Shown: positions 1-12,390 of the stretch, piece by piece
Layout: the number at the start of each line of letters is the position of its first letter
Numbering within the stretch: position 1 is the first letter of the stretch
Assembly (NCBI GenBank): GCA_020543525.1
Contig: JAHYIO010000037.1
Location: 1,116,001-1,180,000 of the forward strand
Direction: 5' to 3'
Source of the DNA: Coriolopsis trogii
Taxonomy: Eukaryota; Basidiomycota; Agaricomycetes; Polyporales; Polyporaceae
DNA: 64,000 nt
Program-made: the position numbers and the translations under genes
Notes under the pieces: model-generated
Told to the model about the DNA's origin: nothing
What the model saw: the letters and a program-made list of their open reading frames with translations, nothing else
Databases searched by the model: none

Positions 1-109
1 GACTCGCTTGCTTCTTTCCTCACCGGTTGGTGCTATACCCCCTGCTACTTAGTCCTGTGTCTGAGCCGTAGGAGGTTTTTCTTTCTACATTCGACCAGGA
101 ACCTTCGCC

Positions 110-2004
110 ATGAATAACTCAAGACCATCATCCCCGGACGCGCCGCCACAGGATCTCTGGTCCTCCATCCTCGATTCTGTCTCGAGTTCGCGCTCTATAC
201 CCTCCAAGCAAGTCATCTTACTTGGCGAACCATCTTCGGGAAAGTCAACCTTAGCTGCCGCGCTCCTACAAAAGCCTCCTCCAGACGAAACAAAGGAGGA
301 CCAGCGGACAGATTTCGCGCTTGGCTACGACTGGGCGGATGTGCGAGACGATGCAGATGAAGGTGCGCAATACTACCATAACGCCCGAGACGAACGAGCC
401 TGAAGTTGCTCTTCATTGCAGACACACTCGCGCGACTGTCCGTATACACGGTACCGTCTGCTGCGACATCATATACCGCACTATTGCCCCACTTTGTCCC
501 TCCTCGTACCTCCTTACCACACACCCTTGTCATGATCGCCCTGGACTGGACACGACCATGGGCATTTATACAGGAATTAGAGGCGTGGCTGCAATGGGTA
601 GAGAAGTGGGTGAAAGGAGACGGTTCTAGAGAACTTGACATTGCGAAGGAAGAGAATCGAGAACGACGTGAGTGGTTGCCGTAGTGAAGACTGCCCTTGA
701 CTGACATCCGCGCTCAGTGCAGGCCCATTGGCAGTACTACACGGAGCCGTCGGCGGAACCTCTACCTGCATCATCCGCAGTCTCGGGTACATTGCTGCCC
801 TTGGGGCAAGGCACCTTGACACACAACTCTGCTGGTGTCCCCATTGTTGTCGTTTGTACGAAGGCAGACCTCATTGACGAAGGTAACGACATCATCGGGG
901 GAGGGTCATCTGGCATGGGCGGTATGGTGAAGGGCAAGGGAGGCGAATGGGAGGAACGTACCGACAGCATTATGCAGGTGCTACGTACGATCTGTCTCAA
1001 ATGTTCGTGTCTCTTTTGCCTGAGTTTTTCGTCCGCTGACCAGCAGCTTACAGACGGTGCTGGGCTTTTCTATACGACCCCACAACCGGCGACGTTGCAG
1101 GTACTCAGGCAATACGCGCTGCACACCTTGTTCATGCCGCCTGCACCTTCACCTACCATGGCTTCCGCTGGAGAAGTCACTGCGCCTCCCCGTAACCCAT
1201 TCCCGTTCCTGCACAAGCCAAATGCCCTGGACCGTGACAAGATTGTCATCCCAGCAGGTTGGGACAGTTGGGGAAAGATTGCCGTGCTACGTGATGGCTT
1301 CGATGCGAAGCTCTGGGGAGAAGCTTGGGAAAACGATATCGAGGGTGCCGAGGACGACGTTGGCCCCAAGGCGACGAGACTGTACGCCAACCTTGTCCCC
1401 GATCTCAGCCGCAAGGTACGTATACTGCGGACTTCAACCCTTTTGCCCTGAACTGACTCTTTCTTAGCCTCCACCTCTTCCACCCCTCAACAATCCGACT
1501 CCAGAACAAGCATTCCTTGCGAAGAACTACGACGAGAATGCGAAGAATCCCAATCGCGACCCCCGCGGCGCCTTCCGCAACCCGGCCGAAACTGTGGCTT
1601 CCGCGGGTATCGTTGGACCCATGGGCAGCAGCAGCTTCAACCTACCAAACGTCGAGCGTGCCCTCACGGAGATGGAGAGCTCGGCAGCGGCGACGGCAAA
1701 CCCATTGAACATGAGCGTCGCCGGAGATCCCTCGCGGAAGCTACCCAGCCGAACTGGTGCGCGCCCAGCGCCATCGAACCTGTCCGTACCCACCTCCGGC
1801 CTCGCCATGGGCATGGGTCGGGCGAGCGCGCCTTCTCCGAGTCCTTTGTCTGTACAAACGCCCAACTCTGCAGACGATCAGACGCAGCACCAGGCTCTGA
1901 AGAAGTTCTTCGACGACCTCATCAACAAGAGGAACCGATCGGACGACAAGGGCTCCCCCTCGAAGAATCCCGAGGGGGACAACGGCGCGGAAGAGGGTGG
2001 CTGA
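110..2004 (+). CDS. Cytoplasmic dynein light intermediate chain
   Basis: Five coding exons (110-362, 422-667, 718-1002, 1054-1415, 1468-2004) give about 560 residues. The N-terminal half is a Ras-like GTPase fold with a P-loop, GEPSSGKST, at residues 39-47. After the third splice the reading continues KYGAGLFYTTPQ, a stretch typical of dynein light intermediate chains (DLIC). The C-terminal third is serine/proline-rich and probably disordered; in this family it binds cargo adaptors. The protein links cytoplasmic dynein to cargo for minus-end microtubule transport, nuclear migration and hyphal growth. All four splice junctions keep frame. The start is the first ATG of the frame. It is convergent with the MFS transporter gene 163 bp downstream. 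Family assignment is firm; exon edges are inferred. Confidence 0.9.
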
Positions 2005-2167
2005 GCTTAACAGGTTCGCACTGAGCATGGTTTGTGTGTAGGTTCTGCTACCACAGAATGTACGCTGTCTTCGCATCTAGTAGTCTATGCATCTGGAGGT
2101 CAACTGCCTTTGAATGACACATAACATGGACATCACGGCCTCGCCCCTCACACCTCTGAGTATCCAT

Positions 2168-4068
2168 CTACTCTTCGCGCCGCGAGTCTACACGCGGTAC
2201 CAGCAGCCAACAGATACCCTGTGCGCCCAGCAGCGCCACCACCGTCGGCTCGACGACCCAGATCCCCTTCTTGGTGCTCATCACACCGACGATGAGCGGC
2301 CAAAACGCGCTGCCGCTCTGGCCGATGGAGCTCATGAGCGCGAACGCGTCGGCGTGCATGTTTCGCGGGACCAGCTTGCCACCCATCGTGATCGCCGCGG
2401 TGTAGAAGGTGGAGATCGCGACACCGACGAGCGCGGTGCAGACGGCGGTGGAGGCGAGGACCGGGACGAACCAGGCGAGGCATTCGAGTCCGATGGCGAA
2501 CGCGAGGTAGACGAGGACCGCGAGACGCTCGCCCATGAGCATGTTAAGTGGGGGTAGGAATATACGGCCAAGTGCGATGCCTGGAGTATACTCGTCCAGG
2601 GTGAGCGACGGAAAAGGTGAGACGTCTATGTATATAGATCCGCACCCAAATAAAAGCACGAAGCCACCCAGGACGCGCCTTCGGGGCTGCCTTTGCGTAC
2701 TTCGAGTATGTAGGAGACGATCCATCCTCCACTTATCGATGGTGGAAACACAGGATGAGCAAGGTGTGGGTAACATATCGGGAGACACTCACATAGATTC
2801 TTCGGCGCTTTTGTGGAGCCCAATTCTTAAATTTAGCAAATGGACAGAGACGAGCGAATATGAAGCAGAGACGTACCCCACGTACAACATCAAGAATATA
2901 GCAAGCGTCCACACGGCACGACTGCGTAGCGTCGCGCCAAATGCATGCGCATGAACACCCGGTGTCTGCCCGGGCTGCTGAGGGAGCTCGTGCAGATTTC
3001 GGAAGGCTAGCCATGCAAGGGCAAAGACGGGTACGTTCATAGCCACGTTCGTCGTGTAGAACAGATGAAACTGGGATGGTGGGTTGAGTCTGAGTGACAG
3101 TCCTTCATGATGGTTGAACCATCCTCACTGGTACTCCGCGGGTAGCCATAGCCGTGGCCACTAGAGGACTCGCGAATGCGCCGAGACCGTAAATGCCATG
3201 AAGGACGCCGGTCCAAACCAAGGGCTTGTCAAGGAGAGCAAAGTACGCATTGCATAATCCCAACTAGAAGATCGATTGGAAGGTATTAGTACCGAGTACT
3301 AAGTATACGCCCAGATCAGAGCGTTGAAGGAGCGTGCCTCACTTGTGTCGCGAATGCGGTTCCGACGACAAAGAAACCAAAGCACATCAGGCCAAAGTTC
3401 ACTTGCTGTGAACTATTGATGACATTCTGAACAAAAGCAGTAGATCCAAGTCAGCAGCATGGCATGGCACCGAGCGAAGTCTCAATTAAAACTTACGCCG
3501 GCCAATTCCACGAGAATGGATATGAGCAATGCATGGCCGTATCCTACTTTGCGCGCCAGGGTTCCAGCGCCGCCTGCTGCGACTATGTATCCGAGAAAGG
3601 TGCATGAGAACAACACGGAGACTCGCGCGTAGTTGATGTGATAGGCATTCTCGATATAAGGAAGCAGTGCTCCAGTCGCACCACCGCTGCCGAGAGTACA
3701 GTGTGAGCATACACAGATGGCACAATTACCATTAGATGGATTCAAGGGGTGAGTACACACTTCCAGCCAGCCAGGAAAAGCGTCAGGAACGCGGACATCA
3801 TCCGGAGGTGGCGAAGTCCGGTGGTTTCTTCGAGCACTTCCGGGGCAAGCTGAGGGAGCACCGGAGCCAAAACCGGCGGATATGTCATCTGTGCTGCTGT
3901 ACCATCGCCGCTGTCAACAGCAACGTCGGGGACGACCTTCTGAACATTGTGCTCGGAATCCGATCTTGCGATGGTCGGACGAAGGGTGAGTGTATGCCCA
4001 CCCTCGACGAGATCGGCTCCTCCAACAGGTGCTGGAACGAGTTGCGGGAGGGGTGCTTCAACGGACAT
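2168..4068 (-). CDS. MFS transporter, bypass-of-stop-codon 6 (BSC6)-like
   Basis: Eight exons read on the minus strand (4068-3761, 3686-3497, 3426-3343, 3263-3129, 3070-2877, 2807-2793, 2731-2646, 2580-2168) give about 474 residues. The N-terminal ~95 residues are soluble. About 12 membrane helices follow, starting at the AGWNGGATGALLPYI segment. Family hallmarks include LHGIYGLGAFASPLVAT at the end of the first helix bundle and YVGAEESIGGWIVSYI after the central loop. The AEES piece comes from a 15-nt exon. The fold is the fungal major facilitator group annotated as BSC6-like or fucose-permease-like. The substrate is unknown. A single contig reads through all junctions without a stop. Its start lies 748 bp from the divergent RIB1 start. 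Confidence 0.85.
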
Positions 4069-4816
4069 CCTTTTCCTCAGACGCGGGGACAGTGGCGACT
4101 GCAGGTAAAGAGCACACGAGATACCAAGATACGTACTTAGCGCAGTGGTTGAGGTTCAGGGCAAGCTACGGTATTTGTCAGCTCTACATGACAGCCGGTC
4201 TGGTCAGACACTGCGATGAGTACGTACGCACGTACATTCTGCGCTGGGGCGCGTATACGGTGAGTCTCAGTAAGCATGAGCGCGATCGCGACACAGACAG
4301 ATGACCACCATGACCAACTGGGGCTGGCATGCTATAACGCGGCTCTGTCGACATGCTGGGATGTTGTGGTTGAGAGAGTTTTCATTCAGCGGGCTAAACA
4401 CCGGGTTGTTTACGCTCTCGAAGCGTACAGCTCATTCGACATGGTCATGGTACCAATGGTTGGAGAGCGTCGGTGCTAAACGGAGGAGAGCGCGGAGGCG
4501 TGCCGCTGTCGCGTGATTACGTGAGAGCATCGGAGGAGGATGAGGTGATTTCCCGACCAAGCTCCCCCGAACCGTTTTCAGCAGACATGCATGACCTCCT
4601 CATCCTCACTCCCGTCCCCAGTCATTCCCATCCATTTCTGCGCCTACTCTCAGGCAGCTGTCTATATATCCCTACACCCTCCGGCAGCAGTTAGGGTCCA
4701 GCTGGTCACCGCATTCGTCTTCCCCACAACCTTCCGGACCAGCTCTAAACCCGCAAAGCCCCGATTCAGCACGGTACCCCTCCTTCCTTTGCGGCCCTGA
4801 TCCATTGCACTCCAGA
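4069..4816. other. Divergent intergenic region, MFS transporter / RIB1
   Basis: About 750 bp between the start codons of two divergent genes. A TATATAT run lies on the RIB1 side and is listed separately. Pyrimidine-rich sequence precedes the RIB1 start. No convincing ORF or RNA gene was seen. Confidence 0.6.
4673..4679 (+). promoter_or_regulatory. Putative TATA box of RIB1
   Basis: TATATAT lies 138 bp upstream of the chosen RIB1 ATG and is followed by a pyrimidine-rich leader. Position and strand fit a core promoter element. There is no direct evidence of a transcription start. Confidence 0.4.
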
Positions 4817-6310
4817 ATGGCCCACTACGACGATCACCGTTGTGTCGAAGACTCGCTTGCGGATCTTGAAATACTCGATTTGCTCACCGCACCGGAACTC
4901 CCGTCTGCGACCGACCTCAAGAAGAAGCAGGCGTACAAAAGGCGAGACGCCGACCTCGACCCCCTGCTTCTCGCCGCCGCGGCGTCCTACGGACACGTTA
5001 CACGAAACCACTATGCCCACGACTTCTTCCCCGCAGTAGGAGACTTCCGTGCCGAGGGTGCGTATGACTGGACAAAGTGGCAGCCGAGCACGACGAGGCA
5101 GGAGCGGAAGCCTCGTTTGAAGTATGAGAGCAGACAAGCGCCGCGCTCGCAGCGACTCAAGCGGGAGGGATTGGACGACAAGGAGAATGATGCGGGGCGA
5201 ACGGCGACGAGTCCTTTGCAGTGCGCAGACAATTTGCCGCCACCTACCCCTCAGCCGTCTTCCGCACATGTCCCTCCTGCGCCATCCTCGGCAGCCGTAC
5301 CTGGGACAGGCAGCAGCCAGCTTCCACCGAGTGCAGACCTCGTAGTGAAGTGTATGGCGCGCACTCGAGTACCTACCCCACACGGACCTGTCTTCTTGCA
5401 CCTGTATCACAACAACCGCGACAACAAGGAGCATCTCGCTATTGTGGTCGATCCCGCGCAACTACAGGAAGACACACCCTCTCTCGCGCCCCACATCCGC
5501 AGTCGTACTCTGGATGCCGTGTGGTCGGACACCGAGACTGAGGCGGACCGGATTACCAGAGGGGCTTACGTCGGGCGACTGTCGAAAGACTCGCAGAAAC
5601 CTTCCGCACCAACGACAGGACGAGTAGACACGCCTTCCCTGGACTTCATTCCCTCCCCGCTTGTCCGCATCCACTCCGAGTGCTTCACTGGAGAGACTAT
5701 CGGGAGCATGCGATGTGACTGCGGAGAGCAGCTTGACGAGGCCATCCGGCAGATATCCCTCCCTATCACCATCCCCTCTCCGTCCGATCCCGCACACACG
5801 ACGACCATTCCGGGTCGCGGCGCCGTCATCTATCTTCGTCAGGAAGGCCGAGGCATTGGTCTCCTCTCGAAGATTCGCGCGTACAACCTACAAGACCTCG
5901 GACATGACACCGTGACGGCGAATCTCATGCTCGGCCACGGGGCTGACGAACGTGGTTATGAGATCGCGGCCGCCATCATGCGAGACTTGGGGATGGGTGC
6001 TGACGGTACGGAGGGCGTGCGGTTGTTGACGAACAACCCGGACAAGATGCAGGCGTTGGAGAAGGAGGGTATCAGGATAGTCGAGCGGGTGCCTATGGTG
6101 CCTCGGTCATGGCAGCGTCGTCAGCACAGCAAGCTCGGCACCGACCTAGTCGGCGTGCACCTGCATGACCCGGAAGAGGAGAGGGGAAGGGGTGCGACGA
6201 TGATTGGAGCAGGCGAGGTGTACGGGGAAGACTTGGACAAGTACTTGCGGACGAAGGTTCTACGGATGGGCCATATGCTCCCATTCCTCCCGGACTCGTC
6301 AGAAATATAG
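4817..6310 (+). CDS. RIB1: GTP cyclohydrolase II
   Basis: One uninterrupted exon codes for 497 residues. The catalytic domain holds the zinc ligands Cys289, Cys300 and Cys302 in HSECFTGETIGSMRCDCGEQ, with the 11- and 2-residue spacing of bacterial RibA. It also has the QEGRGIGL loop and the LLTNNPDK motif that bind GTP and metal. The enzyme converts GTP to 2,5-diamino-6-ribosylamino-pyrimidinone phosphate, formate and pyrophosphate, the first step of riboflavin synthesis. The N-terminal ~270 residues are long and variable, as in other fungal RIB1 proteins. The ATG at 4817 is the first in frame; a TTG four codons earlier is not used. It is one of two genes here lacking introns. VPS17 follows in tandem 246 bp downstream. 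Confidence 0.95.
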   Translation: MAHYDDHRCVEDSLADLEILDLLTAPELPSATDLKKKQAYKRRDADLDPLLLAAAASYGHVTRNHYAHDFFPAVGDFRAEGAYDWTKWQPSTTRQERKPRLKYESRQAPRSQRLKREGLDDKENDAGRTATSPLQCADNLPPPTPQPSSAHVPPAPSSAAVPGTGSSQLPPSADLVVKCMARTRVPTPHGPVFLHLYHNNRDNKEHLAIVVDPAQLQEDTPSLAPHIRSRTLDAVWSDTETEADRITRGAYVGRLSKDSQKPSAPTTGRVDTPSLDFIPSPLVRIHSECFTGETIGSMRCDCGEQLDEAIRQISLPITIPSPSDPAHTTTIPGRGAVIYLRQEGRGIGLLSKIRAYNLQDLGHDTVTANLMLGHGADERGYEIAAAIMRDLGMGADGTEGVRLLTNNPDKMQALEKEGIRIVERVPMVPRSWQRRQHSKLGTDLVGVHLHDPEEERGRGATMIGAGEVYGEDLDKYLRTKVLRMGHMLPFLPDSSEI

Positions 6311-6556
6311 CATGATTGGCGTAATCTATGGGGTGTTTCCGTATAGTATTATTGTATGTACGTGTTGTAGAATCAAAACTTCGAGATAGAAAGAATTGAA
6401 AGTCGACCCGGTGTTACTCATGGACTGGCCCGAGACTGGCGATATCCCCAGTGCACAGCCAGCGCTTGACTGTTGGCGTTGTGCGGCGCATCTTGCCTTC
6501 GCATCCTCATCCACCTCTATTTCCCAAGGGCCTCATCCTGACCCAAACACCCAGCC

Positions 6557-8879
6557 ATGTCAATGTTTGACCCTTTGAATGTGCCAGGCTTTCCGCAAGA
6601 CGAGCCGCCATGGCCGACAACACCCCATAGTCCCAGCGATCCTATACCCAATCTACCGCGGCCCTCAACACATCATCACGAGTCGCGTGGGCCTCCAAGC
6701 GGCCTGTATGGGAAGGAGCCTCAGATCTATGGCCAACCTGAGCCGGGTCTCATCTCTCCTCGTGTCAACACCTCGTCGAACGGGGTGCCTTTCGAGAAGA
6801 AGGAGCCATATCTGCGTGTCAGGATTACGTCGCTCGACCGGAACCGGCGGGACGTCCTCATTAAATTCGACGCCCAGGTACGTCCTCCATGCTGTTGGCA
6901 GCGCAGCAAGAACCTCCCTGCTCACCTGTCGCTGTGGAACCCTCCTGTCGTTGTCGCGGTCGCACAATTGCTCATATCAGACGAACCTGTCCAACTTCAC
7001 CGGGACGACCTACCGCAATGTGTCCCGCTCGTATTTCGAGTTCCAACAGTTCTACGAGGCCATCATCCAGAACAACCCGCAGACGATCGTGCCTGCTCTT
7101 CCGCTTGCGCGGACGTCCGCGCCCACGGACGAGGAGGACGACCGGCTCGTAAAGATCATGCTCCAGCGCTGGCTCACGCGTATCTGCGAGGACCCGATCC
7201 TCATCCACGAGGAGGAGCTCCGGTCGTTCGTTGAGAGCGACTTTGGGTACCAGCCGACGCCGAACACGCGCAAGAAGGCGTCGGGAGGGTTCAGCTTGAT
7301 TCGCCGTGGGGTCCCTGACGAGGACGAAGAGCTGCAGAGGGCGCGGTTCGAACTGACCAAGCTCGAGGGCCAGTTCTTTGACGCTGCGAAGGCCATCGAC
7401 CAGCTGGCCCGAGCCAGGAAGAGTGCGTGTGCACCATTATGGCACGGGTATGTTGGCTAACACTCGGACACTTCAGCGGTCGCTGGTGTAAAGGCGGAAA
7501 TGGGGAACAAGTTCGTCAACGTGTCTTCCACCGAGGCCCACCCTCCACTGGGAAACGCGATGGCAAAGGTTGGACGCGCGTACCACAGTCTCGCAGACTT
7601 GGACCAGGCGCAGGGTATCAGTGAATGCGTGATCCTTGGCGATTCGTTGGGCTATCAGGGGCTCAATGCTCGGTCAGCCAAGGAGACCTTGCAACAGCGT
7701 ACGGCTGTGCTAGAGGAGTACCAGGCTGCTGTGAAGGCCACCATATCCAAGCGAAGGAATATGGAGCGCCTGAAGGCGAGTAACAACATCAGCCCGCAGA
7801 GAGTGGACGAAGCATTGGAAGAAATGGAAGAGGTGCGTTCCCTCTCCGATGAGTACATATAGGCTTGTGTCTGACCTTTTTCGCAGGCAAACAAGTACGA
7901 GCAAATTCTTGCCAGACGCGCTGAAGGCATCTCTCAGAATTTGCATCGTGCCCTCGACCGACACAAGCGTCTCGTTACCGAAGACATCACTGCTGCCCTT
8001 GTGGAACATGTTCGCTCGACAATCATGTACGAGCGACAGCATCTGAAAGAGCTCGAAGCCCTTCGACCAGACGTCAATGCCGCCAACAAGAAACATGTGC
8101 CGCAGAAGCCTGTTAGCGCGCCACGACCAGCATATATCCCTCCCCTGGAGGATTTCTCGCAGCCGCCCGTTCAGCGCCCGGCATCGGGTCCTCCGTCGAA
8201 TGCGCCACGCTCCAGTCAACCGATTGCGCCTCCATTCAGTGCTACTCCGTCTATGAACGGGCCTCCGCTCGTACCTCCTATCTCCGTCGGGGCGTCCTCG
8301 AACGGGGCCTATGGGCCTCTTTCATCCGGGATCTCATCCCCGGTGCGTGGTCCTCTGCCTCCGCAATCACCCGGTGCTGGTCCATCGTCTCCATCCACGC
8401 CCCAGTCGTCTTTCGCGCCATCTCACGTGGATAGACCCCCCCTCGGTGGTCGCTTTGTGGACGGCACGAAGTCCATGTTTGTTAAACCCCCCACATCGCC
8501 TCTCGCTTCCGCGGCAGTGGCGCCAAGCAAACCACTATCTGCTGGTTTGCCGCCCCTGCCGTCTGCTTCCACGCCACAGCTGCCACCGCAACCGACCTCA
8601 CCATTGCATGGGTCAGTCTCCGGGCCGACGTCGTCTGCCCCTTCGCCAGCTCCCCATCCTCTCGCATCCGCTGGAGATCCGCTTTCTGCGTCAACATTTG
8701 TCCCTAGTGCCAACCCGATGGCAAACGGCCGTTCAAACTCCGTGTCTGCCGCTACAAGTGATGGGCTAGACCCGCTAGGGATGGCCAGGCCGTCATATAT
8801 GTCCGCTACGGTGCGTACGCCCACTCGCCCGAGGCTGGACGCGCGCGAGGCGGCGAGCAAGCTTGCGAACATGTTCTAA
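6557..8879 (+). CDS. VPS17: Retromer/sorting nexin subunit Vps17 (PX-BAR)
   Basis: Four exons (6557-6877, 6981-7422, 7477-7832, 7887-8879) give about 703 residues. Residues ~80-220 form a PX domain: YLRVRITSLDRNRRDVLIKFDAQTNLSNF lies across the first intron, followed by RSYFEFQQFYEAI. Residues ~250-460 are a BAR-type coiled coil (EGQFFDAAKAIDQLARARK to YERQHLKELEAL) with the signature YHSLADLDQAQG. The last ~240 residues are proline/serine-rich and disordered. Vps17 pairs with Vps5 to form the membrane-bending half of retromer, which recycles cargo from endosomes to the Golgi. Phase is kept at all junctions. It converges on the M24 peptidase gene with a 197 bp gap. Confidence 0.9.
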
Positions 8880-9076
8880 GGATACATCGTCCTCTTGTGT
8901 TGTTTGTTGTCCAATACTTCCTACTGTACGTCTTGTGCAAACCAAGCTGGAGGGAGGAAGTAAAGACATCACGGTAGTTGCTCTCAGATCCCTGTTGCGG
9001 ATAGTACTGGCACGCTGTTCTTCGGATGCATTCAAGCATGCCAACCTGTTCACTGTGGTACACTGTCCATAAATTA

Positions 9077-10643
9077 TTACAGTTGTACAACAAAAGTGGG
9101 CGGAGACTCCGAGCGCGTGGCGTTGACGAGGTGGTATCTCTCCTGTCGTCCTCGGACAAATTTCCATCCTTGCGAGGCTTCCTCCCAATACACGTTCTCT
9201 TCTATGCGAAATCTCAACGTTTCGTTCCTTTCCGGCACGAAGTGGTACGCGTAGAGCTCGATGCTGTAATAAGTGTTGGGCAGGATGATGAGTTCGCCGA
9301 GCACGGGCACGAACTCTGGCAGGTTCGTGAAACCTGAGTAAAGGTATAAACATGACATCAAGCATGTTCCAGGCTCTGATATTCATCTCTTACCCATGAC
9401 AGCTCCGGGAGCATGTCCCCAGTCTCCGATGGGGTGAGAGTAAATCTGCCCTTCGATACCCTCGGCGTTCATCTGTTCCAGACACTCTTTCAAGACCTGG
9501 TTACCGGTCTTACCGGCTTTCATATGAGTCAACACAATGTCCTGCAACCTGTTGGCCTTCCTCAAGCCCTCCTTGAGGCCAGCAGGGGCGTCGGTCTCTC
9601 CCTCGGACGTGCGCAGGACGTATGCCATATGCTGGACGTCGGTGTTCATGCCCATAGCCGTGATGCCAAAGTCGACATGGAGAAGGTCGCCTTCGTGGAT
9701 GACGTCCTTTGTGCCGGACCAGCCGGGGAAGGACTCGGGCGTGATGACGGACACCCGTGGGTGGTTCCAGGTGGTGACGTTGAGCGTGAGCATCTTCTCT
9801 CTATACCACCACTCGACGTCCTGTGACATCAGTGCACGGGAGCTTCAGTCAGCTTTCCCTCGCAAGCCAGTTGCCGTTACGAATGATGACCACGGGCGCA
9901 CCTCAGTGCTGGTCACCCCTGGTGCGATCACCCTCGCGCTGAACGCCTCTTCGATCAGGGCCCAAGTGAGCTCCTGGAGAGCACGGTAGTACTCTAGTTG
10001 ACCCGGGACCCTGGTCGCAACAAATTCAACCCCAAGCAGGGGCTCGTTCACCGTGCGCTCCATCCAGTCCTCGCCGAGTGCTTCCGCAAGGGCCTCGTAT
10101 TCGCCGACGTGCAGCCCGCCCCCGAAGGCGATGTACTTGTCGGTGTTGAGCGCGATCCGGCGCGGGTCGTACCCGTCCAGGACGGAGAGGAGCTCGGGCC
10201 AGACCGCCCCGGTGTTGTCGACCCACCGGAGGGGGTTGGGCGAGCCAGAGAGCGCGGAGGCGTTGGTGTGGAACAGGAGGACGGTGCGCCGATGGGGGGC
10301 GTACTCTGTCGCGCCCTTGACGGACCACCAGAGGGTGTCCTCGGCGTATTCGCGCTGAGAGGTCTGGCGGGTTGCGCACGCGCCGATATCATAGTCAGTA
10401 TGCGGTTGTGTATGCGATATAAGATGGGCTTTGACCTACGAGCCATGCATCAATGCTGTACTTGCTCAGTAGTGAGGGTATGTTTGCTAGCCGCTCGTCA
10501 CGCCAGTCGTCCAGGATTGTAGCCTGTTCGCGGAGGGAAGGCAGCCGAATATATTGCGCAGGGACAGATGGATGCAACTGGGCGCGACACGAGTAGTATG
10601 TCAAAGGCAGCGCTGCAAGCAAGAAGAACAAACTTTGCAACAT
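9077..10643 (-). CDS. Secreted metallopeptidase, family M24 (Xaa-Pro peptidase-like)
   Basis: Four exons (10643-10440, 10363-9902, 9820-9394, 9333-9077) give about 449 residues. The start was put at the ATG beginning MLQSLFFLLAALPLT, a clean signal peptide, although the frame is open further upstream. The pita-bread catalytic domain shows the dinuclear metal ligands: Asp272 (HVDFG), Asp283 (NTDVQ), His351 (SHPIG) and glutamates near 390 and 409 (RIEENVYW). The N-terminal half contains SQREYAEDTLWWSVK, seen in fungal creatinase/prolidase-like secreted proteins. Probable role is extracellular or secretory-pathway cleavage of proline-containing peptides. The exact substrate cannot be told from sequence. 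It is in tandem with LEU2, 275 bp downstream of it. Confidence 0.85.
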
Positions 10644-10917
10644 GTTGCTCCACCAATTGATCCCTCCGAGTCTTCGACTTGTTGGAGGGGGAAGAGCTGG
10701 AGGTAAGAGAGACGGTGTTGTCGCTGCTGGGAAAGGGAAAGGATCTTCACGGGAATGGAAGGAAACCACAGACGCTCAACAAACGGCTTGAGCGTGCTCT
10801 CCATACACCTTTCTGAGAGCATGGGACTGTGATACTTGTCTGATTCTTGCGAAGAAATAGAGGTATACGTCATGATCATACAGCTCTTGGATCATTTGTT
10901 ACATGCCGATGTCCTCG

Positions 10918-12303
10918 CTACAGCAACCCCTTCAGGACCTCGACGACCTTATCACCAAGCTCCTTGGTCTTCACGCTTCCTCCCAGGTCAGCCGTGCGAA
11001 GCTCGTATCCGCCAGACGCCTTGTCGTCGAGGACCTTGCGTACGGAAGTCTCAATCGCCTGCGCGTACTTCTCGAGTCCAAGAGAGTAGCGGAGGAGCAT
11101 GGCAGCGCTGAGAATGGTGCCGATGGGGTTCGCGATGCCCTGCCCGGCGATATCGGGCGCTGAGCCATGGATGGGCTCGTAGAGTCCGGGTGTCGGCTTG
11201 AACTCGGGAGAGAGCGCATCGGCTACTGAGGGTGCTCCAGCTAGGGATGCGGATGGGAGGAGTCCAAGGGACCCCGGGATGACACTCGACTCGTCGGACA
11301 AACTGGAAACGAGTGGTATGAGCACAGTAGTTCGGCTGTGCGAATGGAACAACTTACATGTCACCAAAGAGGTTCTCCGTGAGGACAACACCATTGAGTT
11401 TCTTTGGGCTCGCGACCATCACCATCGCGGCCGAGTCTACAAGGTGGTGGTTGAGCGTGAGCTGGGGATATTCCGCCTCCAACGTCTCGATCACGACCTT
11501 CCTCCACAGACGGGAGCTCGCGAGGACGTTCGCCTTGTCGATTGAGTGGATGGGGTGCGGCGGGTTCGCCTGCAGCGCGATCTGCGCGGCCACTCGGGTG
11601 ATGCGTTGCACCTCAGCCACGCTGTACAGCATCGTGTCCCATGCCGAGTCCTCGTCGGGGCTCGCGCCGAGCTCCTTGCGCGGACCAAAGTAGGCGCCAC
11701 CAATGAGCTCGCGCACGACGATCATGTTGACTCCTTGGGCGATCGAGGGCTTGAGCGGTGAGTTGGCGAGGAGGGACTCAGACGCGAAGTTCGCTGGGCG
11801 GATGTTCGCATAGAGTCCGAGGGCTTTGCGGAGTGCAAGGAGGCCCTGCTCGGGGCGGACCTTGGCATTGACCCCCCACTTGGGACCGCCGATGGAACCT
11901 GGCAGGAGGTATGAGCAAGGTTGTCCGCGGAGCAGAGGGTATGCAGCATACCCATGAGAATGGCATCCGCCTCTTGGCACGCTTTGAGCGTCGAGTCAGG
12001 CAGGGGCTGCCCCGTGGAGTCGATGGCGCATCCGCCGAACTCATGCGTCTCGAGCTTGATCTCGATGTCGGTGGACGCTGCAGAGATGACCTCTAGGACA
12101 CGGAGAGCCTCTGCGACAACCTCGGGGCCTATGTAGCAAGGTGCGAGATTAGTGCCTGACAAGTGCGTATCAGAAAGTAGCAAACCTACCAATACCATCT
12201 CCGGGGAGAACTACGACGCGGAACCTGCGTATCAGATAAACTTGGCTTAGTGCGTCGAGATCGTGTGGGCGACACGATAGTGTACTTACGACTTTTTTGC
12301 CAT
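10918..12303 (-). CDS. LEU2: 3-isopropylmalate dehydrogenase
   Basis: Five exons (12303-12290, 12224-12190, 12128-11952, 11898-11358, 11302-10918) give about 383 residues, normal for the family. The first coding exon is only 14 nt (MAKK and part of Ser) and the second 35 nt, yet all phases agree and restore [16 protein letters not shown]. The protein has GSIGGPKWG, the NAD- and metal-binding ENLFGDILSDE signature, and the C-terminal [20 protein letters not shown]. It oxidatively decarboxylates 3-isopropylmalate to 2-oxoisocaproate in leucine synthesis. It is divergent from NOB1 with 298 bp between start codons. That gap holds a TGACTC site and an inverted CGGAC repeat. Confidence 0.95.
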
Positions 12304-12390
12304 TGTTGTAGTACAGATGCCTGCAGACGTGAGGCTTTTGTAGAGATTGCAATAGAGTTAGGGCTGAGCAGAAGTGAATGAGCCTGTGAA

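Noticed and set aside
3129..3263. Possible frameshift in the fourth exon of the MFS gene
   Set aside because: On careful recount the exon is 135 nt and the frame is intact through NAYFALLDKPLVW.
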